Made by a program: the position numbers and the translations under genes. Below are positions 48,088 to 56,682 of a DNA stretch of 64,000 bases, one piece after another (position 1 is the stretch's first letter; the number at the start of each line of letters is the position of its first letter). A model generated the notes under the pieces. That model had not been told where the DNA came from. It saw only the letters and a list, made by a program, of their open reading frames with translations, and ran no database searches. Source of the DNA: Shewanella pneumatophori (lineage in GTDB: Bacteria; Pseudomonadota; Gammaproteobacteria; Enterobacterales; Shewanellaceae); assembly GCF_023283895.1 (NCBI RefSeq), contig NZ_JAKILB010000002.1:186001-250000 (forward strand). The letters run 5' to 3'.

Positions 48088-49728
48088 ATGTCAGAGATAG
48101 TGACAGAGAAAGTGGCATTAACAGATAACAATAAAGCCAAATCTGAGTGTAAAGTACTTATGGTGCAAGGCACCACTTCCGATGCAGGTAAAAGCACTTT
48201 AGTTGCTGGCTTATGCCGTCTGTTTGTTAAACAAGGGCAAAAAGTCGCACCTTTTAAACCGCAGAATATGGCGCTTAATAGTGCTGTCACCATAGACGGT
48301 GGCGAGATAGGTCGCGCACAGGCATTGCAAGCTGTCGCTTGTAAGCTAGAGCCACAAATCGACTTTAATCCAATCCTATTAAAACCTAGCTCAGACACTG
48401 GCTCGCAAGTCATCGTCCATGGCAAAGCCTTGATGAAGATGGAAGCTGAAGACTACTTTGGTAAAAATGCCAATGGTTATCGGGTTAAGGCTATGGCTGT
48501 GGTTAAAGAGTCGTATCAGCGATTAACCAGTGATTACGACATGCTGCTGGTGGAAGGGGCGGGTAGCCCAGCTGAAATTAATCTGCGTGAAGGCGATATT
48601 GCCAATATGGGCTTTGCTGAGGAAGTGGATTGCCCGGTAATCATCATCGCTGATATCGACAAAGGCGGTGTCTTCGCCCACTTAGTCGGTACACTTGCAC
48701 TATTGAGTGAAACAGAACAAGCGCGAGTAAAAGGCTTTGTGATAAATCGTTTTCGCGGTGATATTAGCTTATTACAAGGTGGCCTAGATTGGCTAGAAAA
48801 CTACACCCAAAAGCCAGTACTTGGGGTGTTACCTTATTTGCACGATCTGCATTTGGATGCTGAAGATGCATTAATTGCCGCGCCTGAAAAATTATCAGAA
48901 ACCAAACTTAAAGTGTTAGTACTTGTGCTGCCACGTATTAGCAATCATACCGATTTTGACCCACTAAGATTACACCCGCAAATCGAGTTTAATTATGTGT
49001 CGTTGCAGACTCAGGCACAAAATTTAAATAAAGGCGCTAATACACTTCCACAAGCTGATTTAATCATTATCCCAGGTAGTAAAAACGTTCGCGCCGACCT
49101 TGATTTTATTCGTCAGCAAGGCTGGGATAGTGCCATTGAAAAGCATCTGCGTTATGGCGGTAAAGTGCTGGGGATCTGTGGCGGTTACCAAATGCTGGGG
49201 ATGATTATTGATGATCCCCAAGGGATAGAAGATAGTCCGGGTAATAGTGAAGGGCTTGGTTTATTGCCGCTAGCGACCGAGCTAACGAGTCATAAAATTC
49301 TGCAACAAGTTGAGGGCAGTTTGAGCCTACTTGGTGAGACCGCAAAGGTTGCAGGGTATGAGATCCATTGCGGCCGTTCACGCTCATTAATGCCGTTGAC
49401 TCAACCTTTAAAATTACGAACTAAAAACGACTCTCAATTAGCGTCAACAGCTGAAACGACGATTGACGCTAGCAAGGTTAATGACAACCAAGCGCCTGCT
49501 GCACCAGAAGGTATGTTATCGAATGATGGCCAAATATTAGGTACTTATGTACATGGACTATTTGATTCGCCAACTGCATGCCAATTGATTTTGAAGTGGG
49601 CAGGAATGCAAGACGCAGAAGTCGTCGATGTTAATCAAGTACGCGAACAGCAATTGGATCGACTGGCCGATGTTCTAGAGCAGCACCTAGATCTCGATCT
49701 TGTTAACAAGATCTGGGATCCAAGCTAA
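48088..49728 (+). CDS. cobQ: Cobyric acid synthase
   Basis: A 546-residue glutamine-dependent amidotransferase that amidates the b, d, e and g side chains of adenosylcobyrinic acid a,c-diamide. The N-terminal synthetase domain has the P-loop [12 protein letters not shown] near residue 26 and [15 protein letters not shown] near 153. The C-terminal glutaminase has nucleophile Cys in [13 protein letters not shown] near 360 and the His in [10 protein letters not shown] near 489. A low-complexity insert lies between these (residues about 440-475). Its presence with cobT/S/U and no upstream corrin-ring genes suggests a salvage pathway for incomplete corrinoids. Confidence 0.93.
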   Translation: MSEIVTEKVALTDNNKAKSECKVLMVQGTTSDAGKSTLVAGLCRLFVKQGQKVAPFKPQNMALNSAVTIDGGEIGRAQALQAVACKLEPQIDFNPILLKPSSDTGSQVIVHGKALMKMEAEDYFGKNANGYRVKAMAVVKESYQRLTSDYDMLLVEGAGSPAEINLREGDIANMGFAEEVDCPVIIIADIDKGGVFAHLVGTLALLSETEQARVKGFVINRFRGDISLLQGGLDWLENYTQKPVLGVLPYLHDLHLDAEDALIAAPEKLSETKLKVLVLVLPRISNHTDFDPLRLHPQIEFNYVSLQTQAQNLNKGANTLPQADLIIIPGSKNVRADLDFIRQQGWDSAIEKHLRYGGKVLGICGGYQMLGMIIDDPQGIEDSPGNSEGLGLLPLATELTSHKILQQVEGSLSLLGETAKVAGYEIHCGRSRSLMPLTQPLKLRTKNDSQLASTAETTIDASKVNDNQAPAAPEGMLSNDGQILGTYVHGLFDSPTACQLILKWAGMQDAEVVDVNQVREQQLDRLADVLEQHLDLDLVNKIWDPS

Positions 49729-50005
49729 ATAAACATTTAGTAGAGCAGTGGCGTGACGCATTAAAAATAGCCATTATGCGCAAAGGTTAAACGTTATTTG
49801 AGCGTCAACTAAACAATTAAAATATGATACGCATTCATCATAATTTAAATTGCTTAAACCCTCGCCAATGCTGAGGTTGCGCTTGTATTTGCTTGCTACT
49901 AGATTGTTATTAAATTGGTGATAGTTTGACAGCTTTGAATTTAAACAACCTAGTAGATGTGAGTTTAATAAAACAGATTTTCAGGGACAAAATAGGAACG
50001 GAATA
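49729..50005. other. Gap between cobQ and cobO
   Basis: 277 bp with no gene. The distance is much larger than elsewhere in the operon, so cobO may have its own promoter here. No terminator with a clear stem was seen. Confidence 0.45.
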
Positions 50006-50623
50006 ATGACTGATAATAAATCGGCCGATGCAGTGAAAGCAGAGCGTCATAAAGCCCGTCAGCAACGGATCAAAGAGGGCGTAGATGCTAAGATCGCTCG
50101 CGCCCAAGAAGAAAAAGGTATTTTGCTGGTATTAACTGGCAATGGCAAAGGCAAGTCCACTTCTGGTTTTGGCACAGTAGTTCGTGCAGTAGGCCACGGT
50201 AAAAAAGCGGCTGTAGTGCAGTTTATTAAAGGTAACTGGGACTGTGGTGAGCGCACATTACTTGAAGGTGCTGGTGTTGAATTTCATGTTATGGGCACCG
50301 GCTTTACTTGGGAAACCCAAGACCGTGAAAAAGACACTGCTGCTGCCGTTAAAGCATGGGAAGCCACCGAAAAACTACTGCAAGATGACAGTATCGATTT
50401 AGTTATGCTCGATGAGTTGACCTATATGGTGAGCTACCACTATTTAGAAGTGGATAGAGTGATTGAAGCGCTAAAGAATCGCCCGCCAATGCAGCATGTG
50501 ATTGTTACCGGAAGAGCGTGTCACAGAGCAATCGTTGAGCTTGCAGATACTGTGAGCGAAGTGCAAGTCGTAAAACACGCATTTGAGGCAGGAGTTAAAG
50601 CACAGCCCGGCTTCGATTACTAA
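50006..50623 (+). CDS. cobO: Corrinoid adenosyltransferase
   Basis: A 205-residue CobA/CobO-type ATP:corrinoid adenosyltransferase (also named BtuR), which attaches the adenosyl group to cobalt. The P-loop TGNGKGKSTSGFG near residue 44 is diagnostic, followed by VVQFIKGNW near 75 and LDELTYMV near 137 with the Walker-B-like Asp/Glu. VIVTGRACH near 168 completes the family pattern. The stop codon (50621-50623) lies only 11 bp before the predicted transposon end, so any native terminator of cobO has been displaced. Confidence 0.93.
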   Translation: MTDNKSADAVKAERHKARQQRIKEGVDAKIARAQEEKGILLVLTGNGKGKSTSGFGTVVRAVGHGKKAAVVQFIKGNWDCGERTLLEGAGVEFHVMGTGFTWETQDREKDTAAAVKAWEATEKLLQDDSIDLVMLDELTYMVSYHYLEVDRVIEALKNRPPMQHVIVTGRACHRAIVELADTVSEVQVVKHAFEAGVKAQPGFDY

Positions 50624-50634
50624 AAAATGGCTAT

Positions 50635-50787
50635 TGTCGCTGAAAGCATACATTGACATAAGATAACCATAGTCTGACAAATTTAAAGCATAGTTTGACA
50701 TAAAATGGTGTTTTGTATTTTAAGTACATAATTCAATTTTATATAAATCAATTGCTTGAGTTTAAAGTTAAAGCATAGCCTGACAAA
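50635..50787. repeat. Tn7-like terminus with TnsB-site-like repeats
   Basis: The terminus reads TGTCGCTGAAAGCATACA. Four imperfect copies of an 18-bp unit A-A-[AC]-[GC]-CATA-N-N-N-TGACA-[TA]-A start at 50643, 50664, 50685 and 50770; the first three are exactly 21 bp apart. Tn7 and the CRISPR-associated Tn7-like elements have TGT ends with several TnsB sites of this size and layout. The 5 bp before the terminus are GCTAT, a candidate target duplication. Confidence 0.8.
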
Positions 50788-50846
50788 TTTGACAAAATAC
50801 CGAGCGGCTGTACGCTAAGTGTACTAATGTCGCTCAAGTTTTGTGC

Positions 50847-51476
50847 ATGTATATTCGGAATTTACGTAAGCCTTCGCCTAATAAAAACGTTTTTAAATTC
50901 GCGAGTGTAAAAGTCAGCGGAACGATAATGTGTGAGAGCACATTGGAGTTCGATGCATGTTTCCATCATGAATATAATGAGACTATCGAGACTTTTGGCA
51001 GTCAGCCTGAAGGCTTTTATTACTGTTTTGAGGGTAAAAGATTACCTTATACACCTGACGCGATACTTCGCTATATTGATGGGACGACAAAGTTTCATGA
51101 ATATAAACCTTACAGTAAGACATTCGATCCAGTTTTTAGAGCAAAGTTTGTAGCTAAAAAAGAGGCTGCTCGGGTACTTGGCACTGAGCTTATACTCGTC
51201 ACAGATAAGCAAATCCGTGTAAATCCAATCTTAAATAACCTCAAATTACTACACCGATACTCTGGTATTTATGGCGTGACCGATATTCAACATGAGTTGC
51301 TCCAGTTGATTCGAAAGTCAGGTAAAGTTCAACTTCATGATATTGCGAGTGAATATAAACTTCCGATCGCTGAAACCCGTTCTTTTCTTTATTCGTTAAT
51401 GAATAAAGGCTTGGTAAAAGCTGATTTGAATCAAGACGACCTTACTTGCAATCCATCTATTTGGTGTAATACATGA
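50847..51476 (+). CDS. tnsA: TnsA transposon endonuclease
   Basis: A 209-residue protein of the Tn7 TnsA family, the restriction-enzyme-like nuclease that cuts the 5' ends of the transposon in a cut-and-paste reaction with TnsB. Likely catalytic residues: Glu in MCESTLEFDACFH near residue 30, Asp in LPYTPDAILRY near 70, and Glu/Lys in KFHEYKPYSKTF near 85-87 (PD-(D/E)xK order E...D...E-x-K). A C-terminal winged-helix region (residues about 145-209) follows. All core residues look intact. I chose the ATG at 50847 over the TTG two codons upstream. The stop codon overlaps the tnsB start. Confidence 0.85.
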   Translation: MYIRNLRKPSPNKNVFKFASVKVSGTIMCESTLEFDACFHHEYNETIETFGSQPEGFYYCFEGKRLPYTPDAILRYIDGTTKFHEYKPYSKTFDPVFRAKFVAKKEAARVLGTELILVTDKQIRVNPILNNLKLLHRYSGIYGVTDIQHELLQLIRKSGKVQLHDIASEYKLPIAETRSFLYSLMNKGLVKADLNQDDLTCNPSIWCNT

Positions 51477-51740
51477 TGGACTTTGAAGATGAGTTCACAG
51501 AGTCTACATCTGCCAAAAAGCCAGATCCCCCAGCTCAATACGTTAAGTTAGATGATACAGAGTTAGTTAAGCGAGATCTTGATACTTTCCTGAACTTCCT
51601 TAAAGAAAAAGCGCTCGATAAATACAAACTAATTAGTTTTATTGAGCAGGAAAACTCAGGAGGCTGGACGCAAAAAAACTAGACCCAATTCTTGATAAGC
51701 TGTTTGAAGGCAATACAGAAAAACGACCTAATTGGCGTAC
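51473..51740 (+). pseudogene. tnsB: tnsB 5' fragment, frameshifted and truncated
   Basis: This is the start of a TnsB-like DDE transposase: an acidic N-terminus (DFEDEFTESTSAKK) then VKRDLDTFLNFLKEKALDKYKLI and GGWTQKK (shown in parts). The zero frame stops at TAG 51680-51682, directly after a run of seven A (51672-51678); a -1 shift restores L-D-P-I-L-D-K-L-F-E-G-N and P-N-W-R-T up to 51740. There the IS3-family element interrupts it, so the DDE domain is lost. It overlaps tnsA by 4 bp. It cannot encode a working transposase in this window. Confidence 0.75.
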
Positions 51741-51748
51741 TGTAGTGG

Positions 51749-52938
<1,190 letters not shown>

Positions 52939-52999
52939 TTACTTATGAGGTAATGATATCACCTCTAACTAGGTGGCCAAATTCACCGTACCACTACAA

Positions 53000-53074
53000 A
53001 CCTTAAAAGGTGAGTCAATTAGAAAATTGATAGGTACCCCAAATATTGGCCAAGAAGAAAGCCATGATAACTAA
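53000..53074 (+). pseudogene. istB 3' remnant
   Basis: An open frame from the IS border encodes T-L-K-G-E-S-I-R-K-L then I-G-T-P-N-I-G-Q-E-E-S-H-D-N and a stop. L-K-G-E-S-x-R is the usual end of IstB-like ATPases, and the position matches the istB end in the second module copy (61882). It overlaps the next gene by 11 bp just as the intact copy overlaps its neighbour. The 5' part was lost at the IS3 junction. Confidence 0.7.
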
Positions 53075-53543
53075 CAGCTACCTTGACGTACTTGGACAAA
53101 TTAACCTGGATGAACTTCATATTCGACAAGCATTTGAGTATTACCAAGCGCGTTATCAAAAAAGCAAGCTCGCACAGAGGTTTGTCACCGCAAGCTTTAG
53201 CGTTGACGACGATGTAAAAAATGCTGTGATGATGGGCTACTGTGACCGCACCATGGGGAAGCATATCCCTAACGTACGTACACCTGAAGGAGCTGCTATT
53301 CGTGGTAGCCTACAACGTTGTGGGTTAATTCGCTCAACAGGTCATGAATTATTCCGTGGCTGCATAGTGCTTCCGACAGCTGGTGACAATGGCAGTATCA
53401 TCTCTGCGATTGGCTATCGCGTTGGCCGTGTTCGAGGTGGGGGTAAGTCAATTGTGTATTGGCGTAAACCAGAGCCAAAAGCCTTTGTTGATGCAGGCCT
53501 GTTATTTGCGAAAGAGTTGATACATGGACAAACCTACCACTAG
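53064..53543 (+). CDS. DnaG Toprim_N-like protein, recombinase partner (copy 1)
   Basis: A 159-residue protein, mostly identical in layout to the copy at 61413. The C-terminal half reads HELFRGCIVLPTAGDNGSII, then A-I-G-Y-R-V-G-R and V-Y-W-R-K-P-E-P. This parallels the catalytic-core entry of DnaG primases (Y-D-x-F-R-x-R-V-M-F-P-I-x-D-x-x-G-x-V-I-G-F-G-G-R, then K-Y-L-N-S-P-E-T). No zinc finger or acidic Toprim residues are present. It overlaps the recombinase gene by 20 bp, so the two are translated together. I chose the ATG at 53064 by comparison with copy 2. Confidence 0.75.
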   Translation: MITNSYLDVLGQINLDELHIRQAFEYYQARYQKSKLAQRFVTASFSVDDDVKNAVMMGYCDRTMGKHIPNVRTPEGAAIRGSLQRCGLIRSTGHELFRGCIVLPTAGDNGSIISAIGYRVGRVRGGGKSIVYWRKPEPKAFVDAGLLFAKELIHGQTYH

Positions 53544-54477
53544 GCGCATATGGCGATGTACTCGATATTATATGGCGCTTTGCCTCGCTAAGGGGCAGAG
53601 CTCCGATACAGTACGTAACAAACGAGGAGGGTTAAAGAAATTTTTTCTTTGGTGCCTAGCGCGGCACATCAGGCATATCGACCAAATTGACATCGATTTA
53701 ATGGATGACTACTCAGCCTACTTAAATTCATACCGTAAAACACTTGATAATGCACCGTTAAGTCCGGCTCAAAAACGCAACCTACTGACTTATGTGAAAG
53801 TCTTTATTAAACATATGTACGTTAAAGGGTTACTATCAAGCAACTCGCTTGCAGATATCGATCTGCCATCTAAAGGGCATCAAATTCCAAAGTCTCTCTA
53901 CTCAGTTGAAGAAATTGAGACAATTTTAGAGCAACCGCTGCTATTTGGAATCAAAGGGCTAAGAAACCGAACAATACTTGAGATCTTTTTTGCAACAGGC
54001 ATTCGACGTGGAGAGCTAGTAAAGCTCAATATTGACGATATTGATTTTGACCACAAAATGCTACGTGTCTATGGCAAGGGTAAGAAAGAGCGATTAGTCC
54101 CCATCAGTCAGCGAGGTTGCGAGTGGGTCGCATTCTATATTGGGAAGATACGACCTATGTTCGCCTTTATTGGCTCTGAAAAAGCACTCTTTCTCGCTAA
54201 CAATGGTAAACGTTATGAACCGGGTAAACTGTCTGATATGGCATCTCAGTATGTCAAACTCGCTGGTTTTGACCGAGCTGGCGCTTGCCACCTTTATCGC
54301 CATAACACTGCGACAACCATGCTTGATAATGGTGCTGACTTGCGCCATATCCAAGAAATGCTTGGCCATGCCAGCATTCTCACAACTCAGTTATATACCC
54401 ATGTCAGCCGGAAAAAGCTCACTCAGGTTTACAATGATACGCACCCTTCAGCTCAAGGTGAAAGTGGACTGTTTTAG
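53524..54477 (+). CDS. Tyrosine recombinase (copy 1, intact)
   Basis: A 317-residue XerC/D-type recombinase. An N-terminal SAM-like DNA-binding domain covers residues about 10-105 (KGQSSDTVRNKRGGLKKFFLW core). All catalytic residues are visible: Arg 161 in ATGIRRGELVKL, Lys in GKGKKERLVPI near 187, H256-x-x-R259 in CHLYRH, His 282 in LGHAS and the nucleophile Tyr 291 in TQLYTHVS. It is the last gene of a module with an istB remnant and a primase-like gene upstream. It could cut and rejoin the ends of this module or act on the surrounding island. Confidence 0.9.
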   Translation: MDKPTTRRIWRCTRYYMALCLAKGQSSDTVRNKRGGLKKFFLWCLARHIRHIDQIDIDLMDDYSAYLNSYRKTLDNAPLSPAQKRNLLTYVKVFIKHMYVKGLLSSNSLADIDLPSKGHQIPKSLYSVEEIETILEQPLLFGIKGLRNRTILEIFFATGIRRGELVKLNIDDIDFDHKMLRVYGKGKKERLVPISQRGCEWVAFYIGKIRPMFAFIGSEKALFLANNGKRYEPGKLSDMASQYVKLAGFDRAGACHLYRHNTATTMLDNGADLRHIQEMLGHASILTTQLYTHVSRKKLTQVYNDTHPSAQGESGLF

Positions 54478-54511
54478 TTTGAACCGTTGGTAGAAATAGC
54501 CTTCAGGTTGA

Positions 54512-54520
54512 TGCTATAAT
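54512..54520 (+). promoter_or_regulatory. Extended -10 promoter for yhfG-fic
   Basis: TGCTATAAT fits an extended -10 element (TGnTATAAT). It lies 26 bp upstream of the antitoxin ATG; GGAGG at 54536-54540 is the ribosome site. Confidence 0.55.
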
Positions 54521-54545
54521 TTTAGAGTGATTTTTGGAGGTATTT

Positions 54546-54701
54546 ATGCAATCGACAGCAATTAAGAAACTACAAGGTACTCGCACTTTTGTACCTAAAA
54601 TGAGCAATTTCGAGACAAGCTCTCGTTACGAAGGTTTGTATTTCAAGAAAGAAAAGCTCGGCAAATCAATTGATGATTTAAAAGCTAAGTATGCAAGATA
54701 A
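54546..54701 (+). CDS. YhfG-like Fic antitoxin
   Basis: A 51-residue protein starting at an ATG with GGAGG 5 bp upstream. It is basic and ends in S-I-D-D-L-K-A-K-Y-A-R, as in YhfG/FicA antitoxins. The inhibitory motif (S/T)xxxE(G/N) is present as S-S-R-Y-E-G near residue 28, whose Glu blocks ATP in the Fic active site. It overlaps the fic gene by 11 bp, the normal arrangement of class I Fic pairs. Confidence 0.8.
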   Translation: MQSTAIKKLQGTRTFVPKMSNFETSSRYEGLYFKKEKLGKSIDDLKAKYAR

Positions 54702-55278
54702 GTATGGAGTGATTCAGGATAGTTATTGTTACCCTGAATCCGATGTACTCATTAATAAGTTAAACATCACTAACCATGATGAATTAACTGAAGCAGAACT
54801 AGAGTTTACAGCATTTCGTTACAGTGAATATTCTTCGAGTATTACCTCCCTATCTGAATTTGATCTCAATCATTTCAAAGGCCTGCATTTTCATTTATTT
54901 CAAGACGTTTATGACTGGGCTGGAAAGTTAAGAATGGTCGATATTTCCAAAGGAAATACGCGTTTTTGTACCTGCTCTAGAGTCGAAGCAGAATTAAATA
55001 AGCAATTATCCAGAATCCGCGCTCTTGATTGGGAAAACCCAAAAGCCAGCTTCTTTCATGAAATCACAGATATCTTTTGTGAGCTCAATGTCGTGCACCC
55101 GTTTAGAGAAGGCAATGGAAGAACACAGCGCTTTTTCTTCGAAGAGTTATATTTCTTCTTGGGAAAAACGGTTCATTGGCCAGACATATCAAAAGATGAA
55201 TGGATTAATGCAAATGTAAAGGGATATCACGGTGACCTGAATCCGCTACACAGCATATTAACTCAAGCCATTTCGTAA
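54691..55278 (+). CDS. fic: Fic-family AMP-transferase toxin
   Basis: A 195-residue Fic protein. The complete active-site motif H-P-F-R-E-G-N-G-R-T-Q-R is at residues 136-147, with the catalytic His and ATP-binding GNGR. Further family features are DVYDWAGKLR near 72 and a target-dock region FCTCSR near 92. Fic enzymes attach AMP to proteins such as gyrase and topoisomerase IV. With the YhfG-like gene it forms a toxin-antitoxin pair. It is probably cargo that stabilises the island. Confidence 0.9.
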   Translation: MQDKYGVIQDSYCYPESDVLINKLNITNHDELTEAELEFTAFRYSEYSSSITSLSEFDLNHFKGLHFHLFQDVYDWAGKLRMVDISKGNTRFCTCSRVEAELNKQLSRIRALDWENPKASFFHEITDIFCELNVVHPFREGNGRTQRFFFEELYFFLGKTVHWPDISKDEWINANVKGYHGDLNPLHSILTQAIS

Positions 55279-55323
55279 ATAGTAAAAAACATTTTTATTG
55301 GTTGGTAGTTCATACTAATTTAT

Positions 55324-55911
55324 ATGCAGGCACGATACTATGATCCACTTATCGGGCGTTTTTACTCGAATGATCCGATTGGGGCAACTGGACATGATTC
55401 AGTTGTTCATGGATTTAATCGATATGCATATGGGAACAACAACCCATACAAGTACAAAGACCCGAATGGTGAAAGCCCTGTTTGTCTTACACCATTGTCA
55501 GCATTGGCATGTCTTGGGGTTGCCGCCGCAGGTTATGGACTCTATAACTTCGATGATAAAACGGAAGATTTGAAAAATTCAAAATTAAAAGAAATGGAAG
55601 CAGACAGACTCCGCCAAGAAACATATATAAATTGCGTAAGGTCTGGGGGGCGAGATTGTGGAGGTATTGGTTCTGTAGAGCAGGAGCTAGCTAAACGAAG
55701 AAGGAAAACACTGAGTGATGCTGCGGAGGCTGCGGAGGCTGCGGAAGCTGGTTGTATTGTTGGTACTACATGTGGAGGTAGTATACCGGGTAGTACGGAG
55801 GAAAATGCTGTAAATGGATTGGTAGCAATATGGCAATGGATAACAGGTAATGATGAGTCAAAAGAGCAAAAACAACCAGAGGCTCCTAAACCTGAAGAGA
55901 ATAGAGAATAA
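55324..55911 (+). CDS. Orphan RHS C-terminal fragment 1
   Basis: A 195-residue frame that begins with the end of the RHS core (MQARYYDPLIGRFYSNDPIG, then N-P-Y-K-Y-K-D-P-N-G), the point at which RHS toxins switch to a variable toxic tip. No RHS body is present upstream; a stop codon lies 7 codons before. The variable tail (residues 52-195) has hydrophobic and Gly-rich parts, three A-A-E repeats (residues about 136-147) and no toxin motif I recognise. It may be a displaced cassette without its own promoter, kept for recombination with a full RHS gene elsewhere. Confidence 0.75.
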   Translation: MQARYYDPLIGRFYSNDPIGATGHDSVVHGFNRYAYGNNNPYKYKDPNGESPVCLTPLSALACLGVAAAGYGLYNFDDKTEDLKNSKLKEMEADRLRQETYINCVRSGGRDCGGIGSVEQELAKRRRKTLSDAAEAAEAAEAGCIVGTTCGGSIPGSTEENAVNGLVAIWQWITGNDESKEQKQPEAPKPEENRE

Positions 55912-55915
55912 CTAT

Positions 55916-56371
55916 ATGAGTAAGACAAAACTAATTTGGGTAAACCTTATAATTTGGCCAGTTGCTGTGTTTCTTATTTTTTTTAACAACTACGCAGTAA
56001 GTAATTATTATTGGTTAAAAAATGGTGACTCATTCCAGCTAAATAATATTGAATATACTGTCAGCCGCCCTGCATTTATTATAGGTACAACTGACTCAGG
56101 AAATGTTGGGTTAGGTTATATTCAAAGCAATGAACTGGCTATGTTGTATCTAGAAAATGGTTCGTTAGCCGAGGTAGAAAAGCTTGAAAGTATATTCAAC
56201 AGTAATTTAAAGATTGTAAAAGAAAGTCACTGTAAGTTTCTTTTCAATAGTACAAATCCAAATCTTCCTTATCTTTCATGGGTAAATAGTAAGTTTGAAG
56301 TCTATTTTATACTTACAGATAAGCCTGGGTTTGATATAGACCTTGCAGAGCTATGTAACATTGTATCCTGA
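55916..56371 (+). CDS. Membrane protein, candidate immunity to RHS tip 1
   Basis: A 151-residue protein starting 4 bp after the RHS fragment. A single N-terminal transmembrane helix (LIWVNLIIWPVAVFLIFF, residues 5-22) is followed by a domain of about 125 residues with two cysteines (near 113 and 147). No family is recognised. RHS toxins are nearly always followed by an immunity gene, so immunity is inferred from position only. A terminator follows. Confidence 0.65.
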   Translation: MSKTKLIWVNLIIWPVAVFLIFFNNYAVSNYYWLKNGDSFQLNNIEYTVSRPAFIIGTTDSGNVGLGYIQSNELAMLYLENGSLAEVEKLESIFNSNLKIVKESHCKFLFNSTNPNLPYLSWVNSKFEVYFILTDKPGFDIDLAELCNIVS

Positions 56372-56667
56372 TAATATTAATTGAAAGCCTCGCTCTTGCG
56401 GGGCTTTATTTTTGGCAGCTTGTAAGTCAGAGCAGAGTTGAAGTAGAAGCTTCGCACTTTTCTCACCGTAAGGTCTAGATTAGCGGTTTTTGTGCCTTCA
56501 TCTGCTGAAACCTTCGGAATAGCCTGCCAATCTGCTTTGGATCTCATGCTGGCGTCGTTCGGAATGCCTGCTGAGAGTGATTGGATTTTGCATCTTCATT
56601 AAAAAAGCTGTGAAATTTGTTTTTTCCTTTAAACTTTCTTTCAACTTCAGTCATCAATTTAAAGTGG
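56372..56667. other. Gap with terminator and possible gene debris
   Basis: About 295 bp between the candidate immunity gene and the second IS3-family element. It holds a terminator (56384-56412). On the minus strand a short open segment (about 56550-56655, M-T-E-V-E-R-K-F-K-G-K-N) suggests a gene fragment cut by the insertion; it cannot be assigned. Confidence 0.4.
56384..56412 (+). terminator. Intrinsic terminator, RHS cassette 1
   Basis: A stem AAAGCCTCGC / GCGGGGCTTT with one wobble, followed by ATTTTT. Nearly the same sequence ends the other RHS cassette in opposite orientation (58000-58023). Confidence 0.8.
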
Positions 56668-56682
56668 TAAGCCCCTAATTTC

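Noticed and set aside
55720..55760. Short repeat array (GCTGCGGAG units)
   Set aside because: Three 9-bp units in frame inside the RHS tail encode A-A-E repeats; too short and too regular in coding phase to be a CRISPR or other repeat locus.
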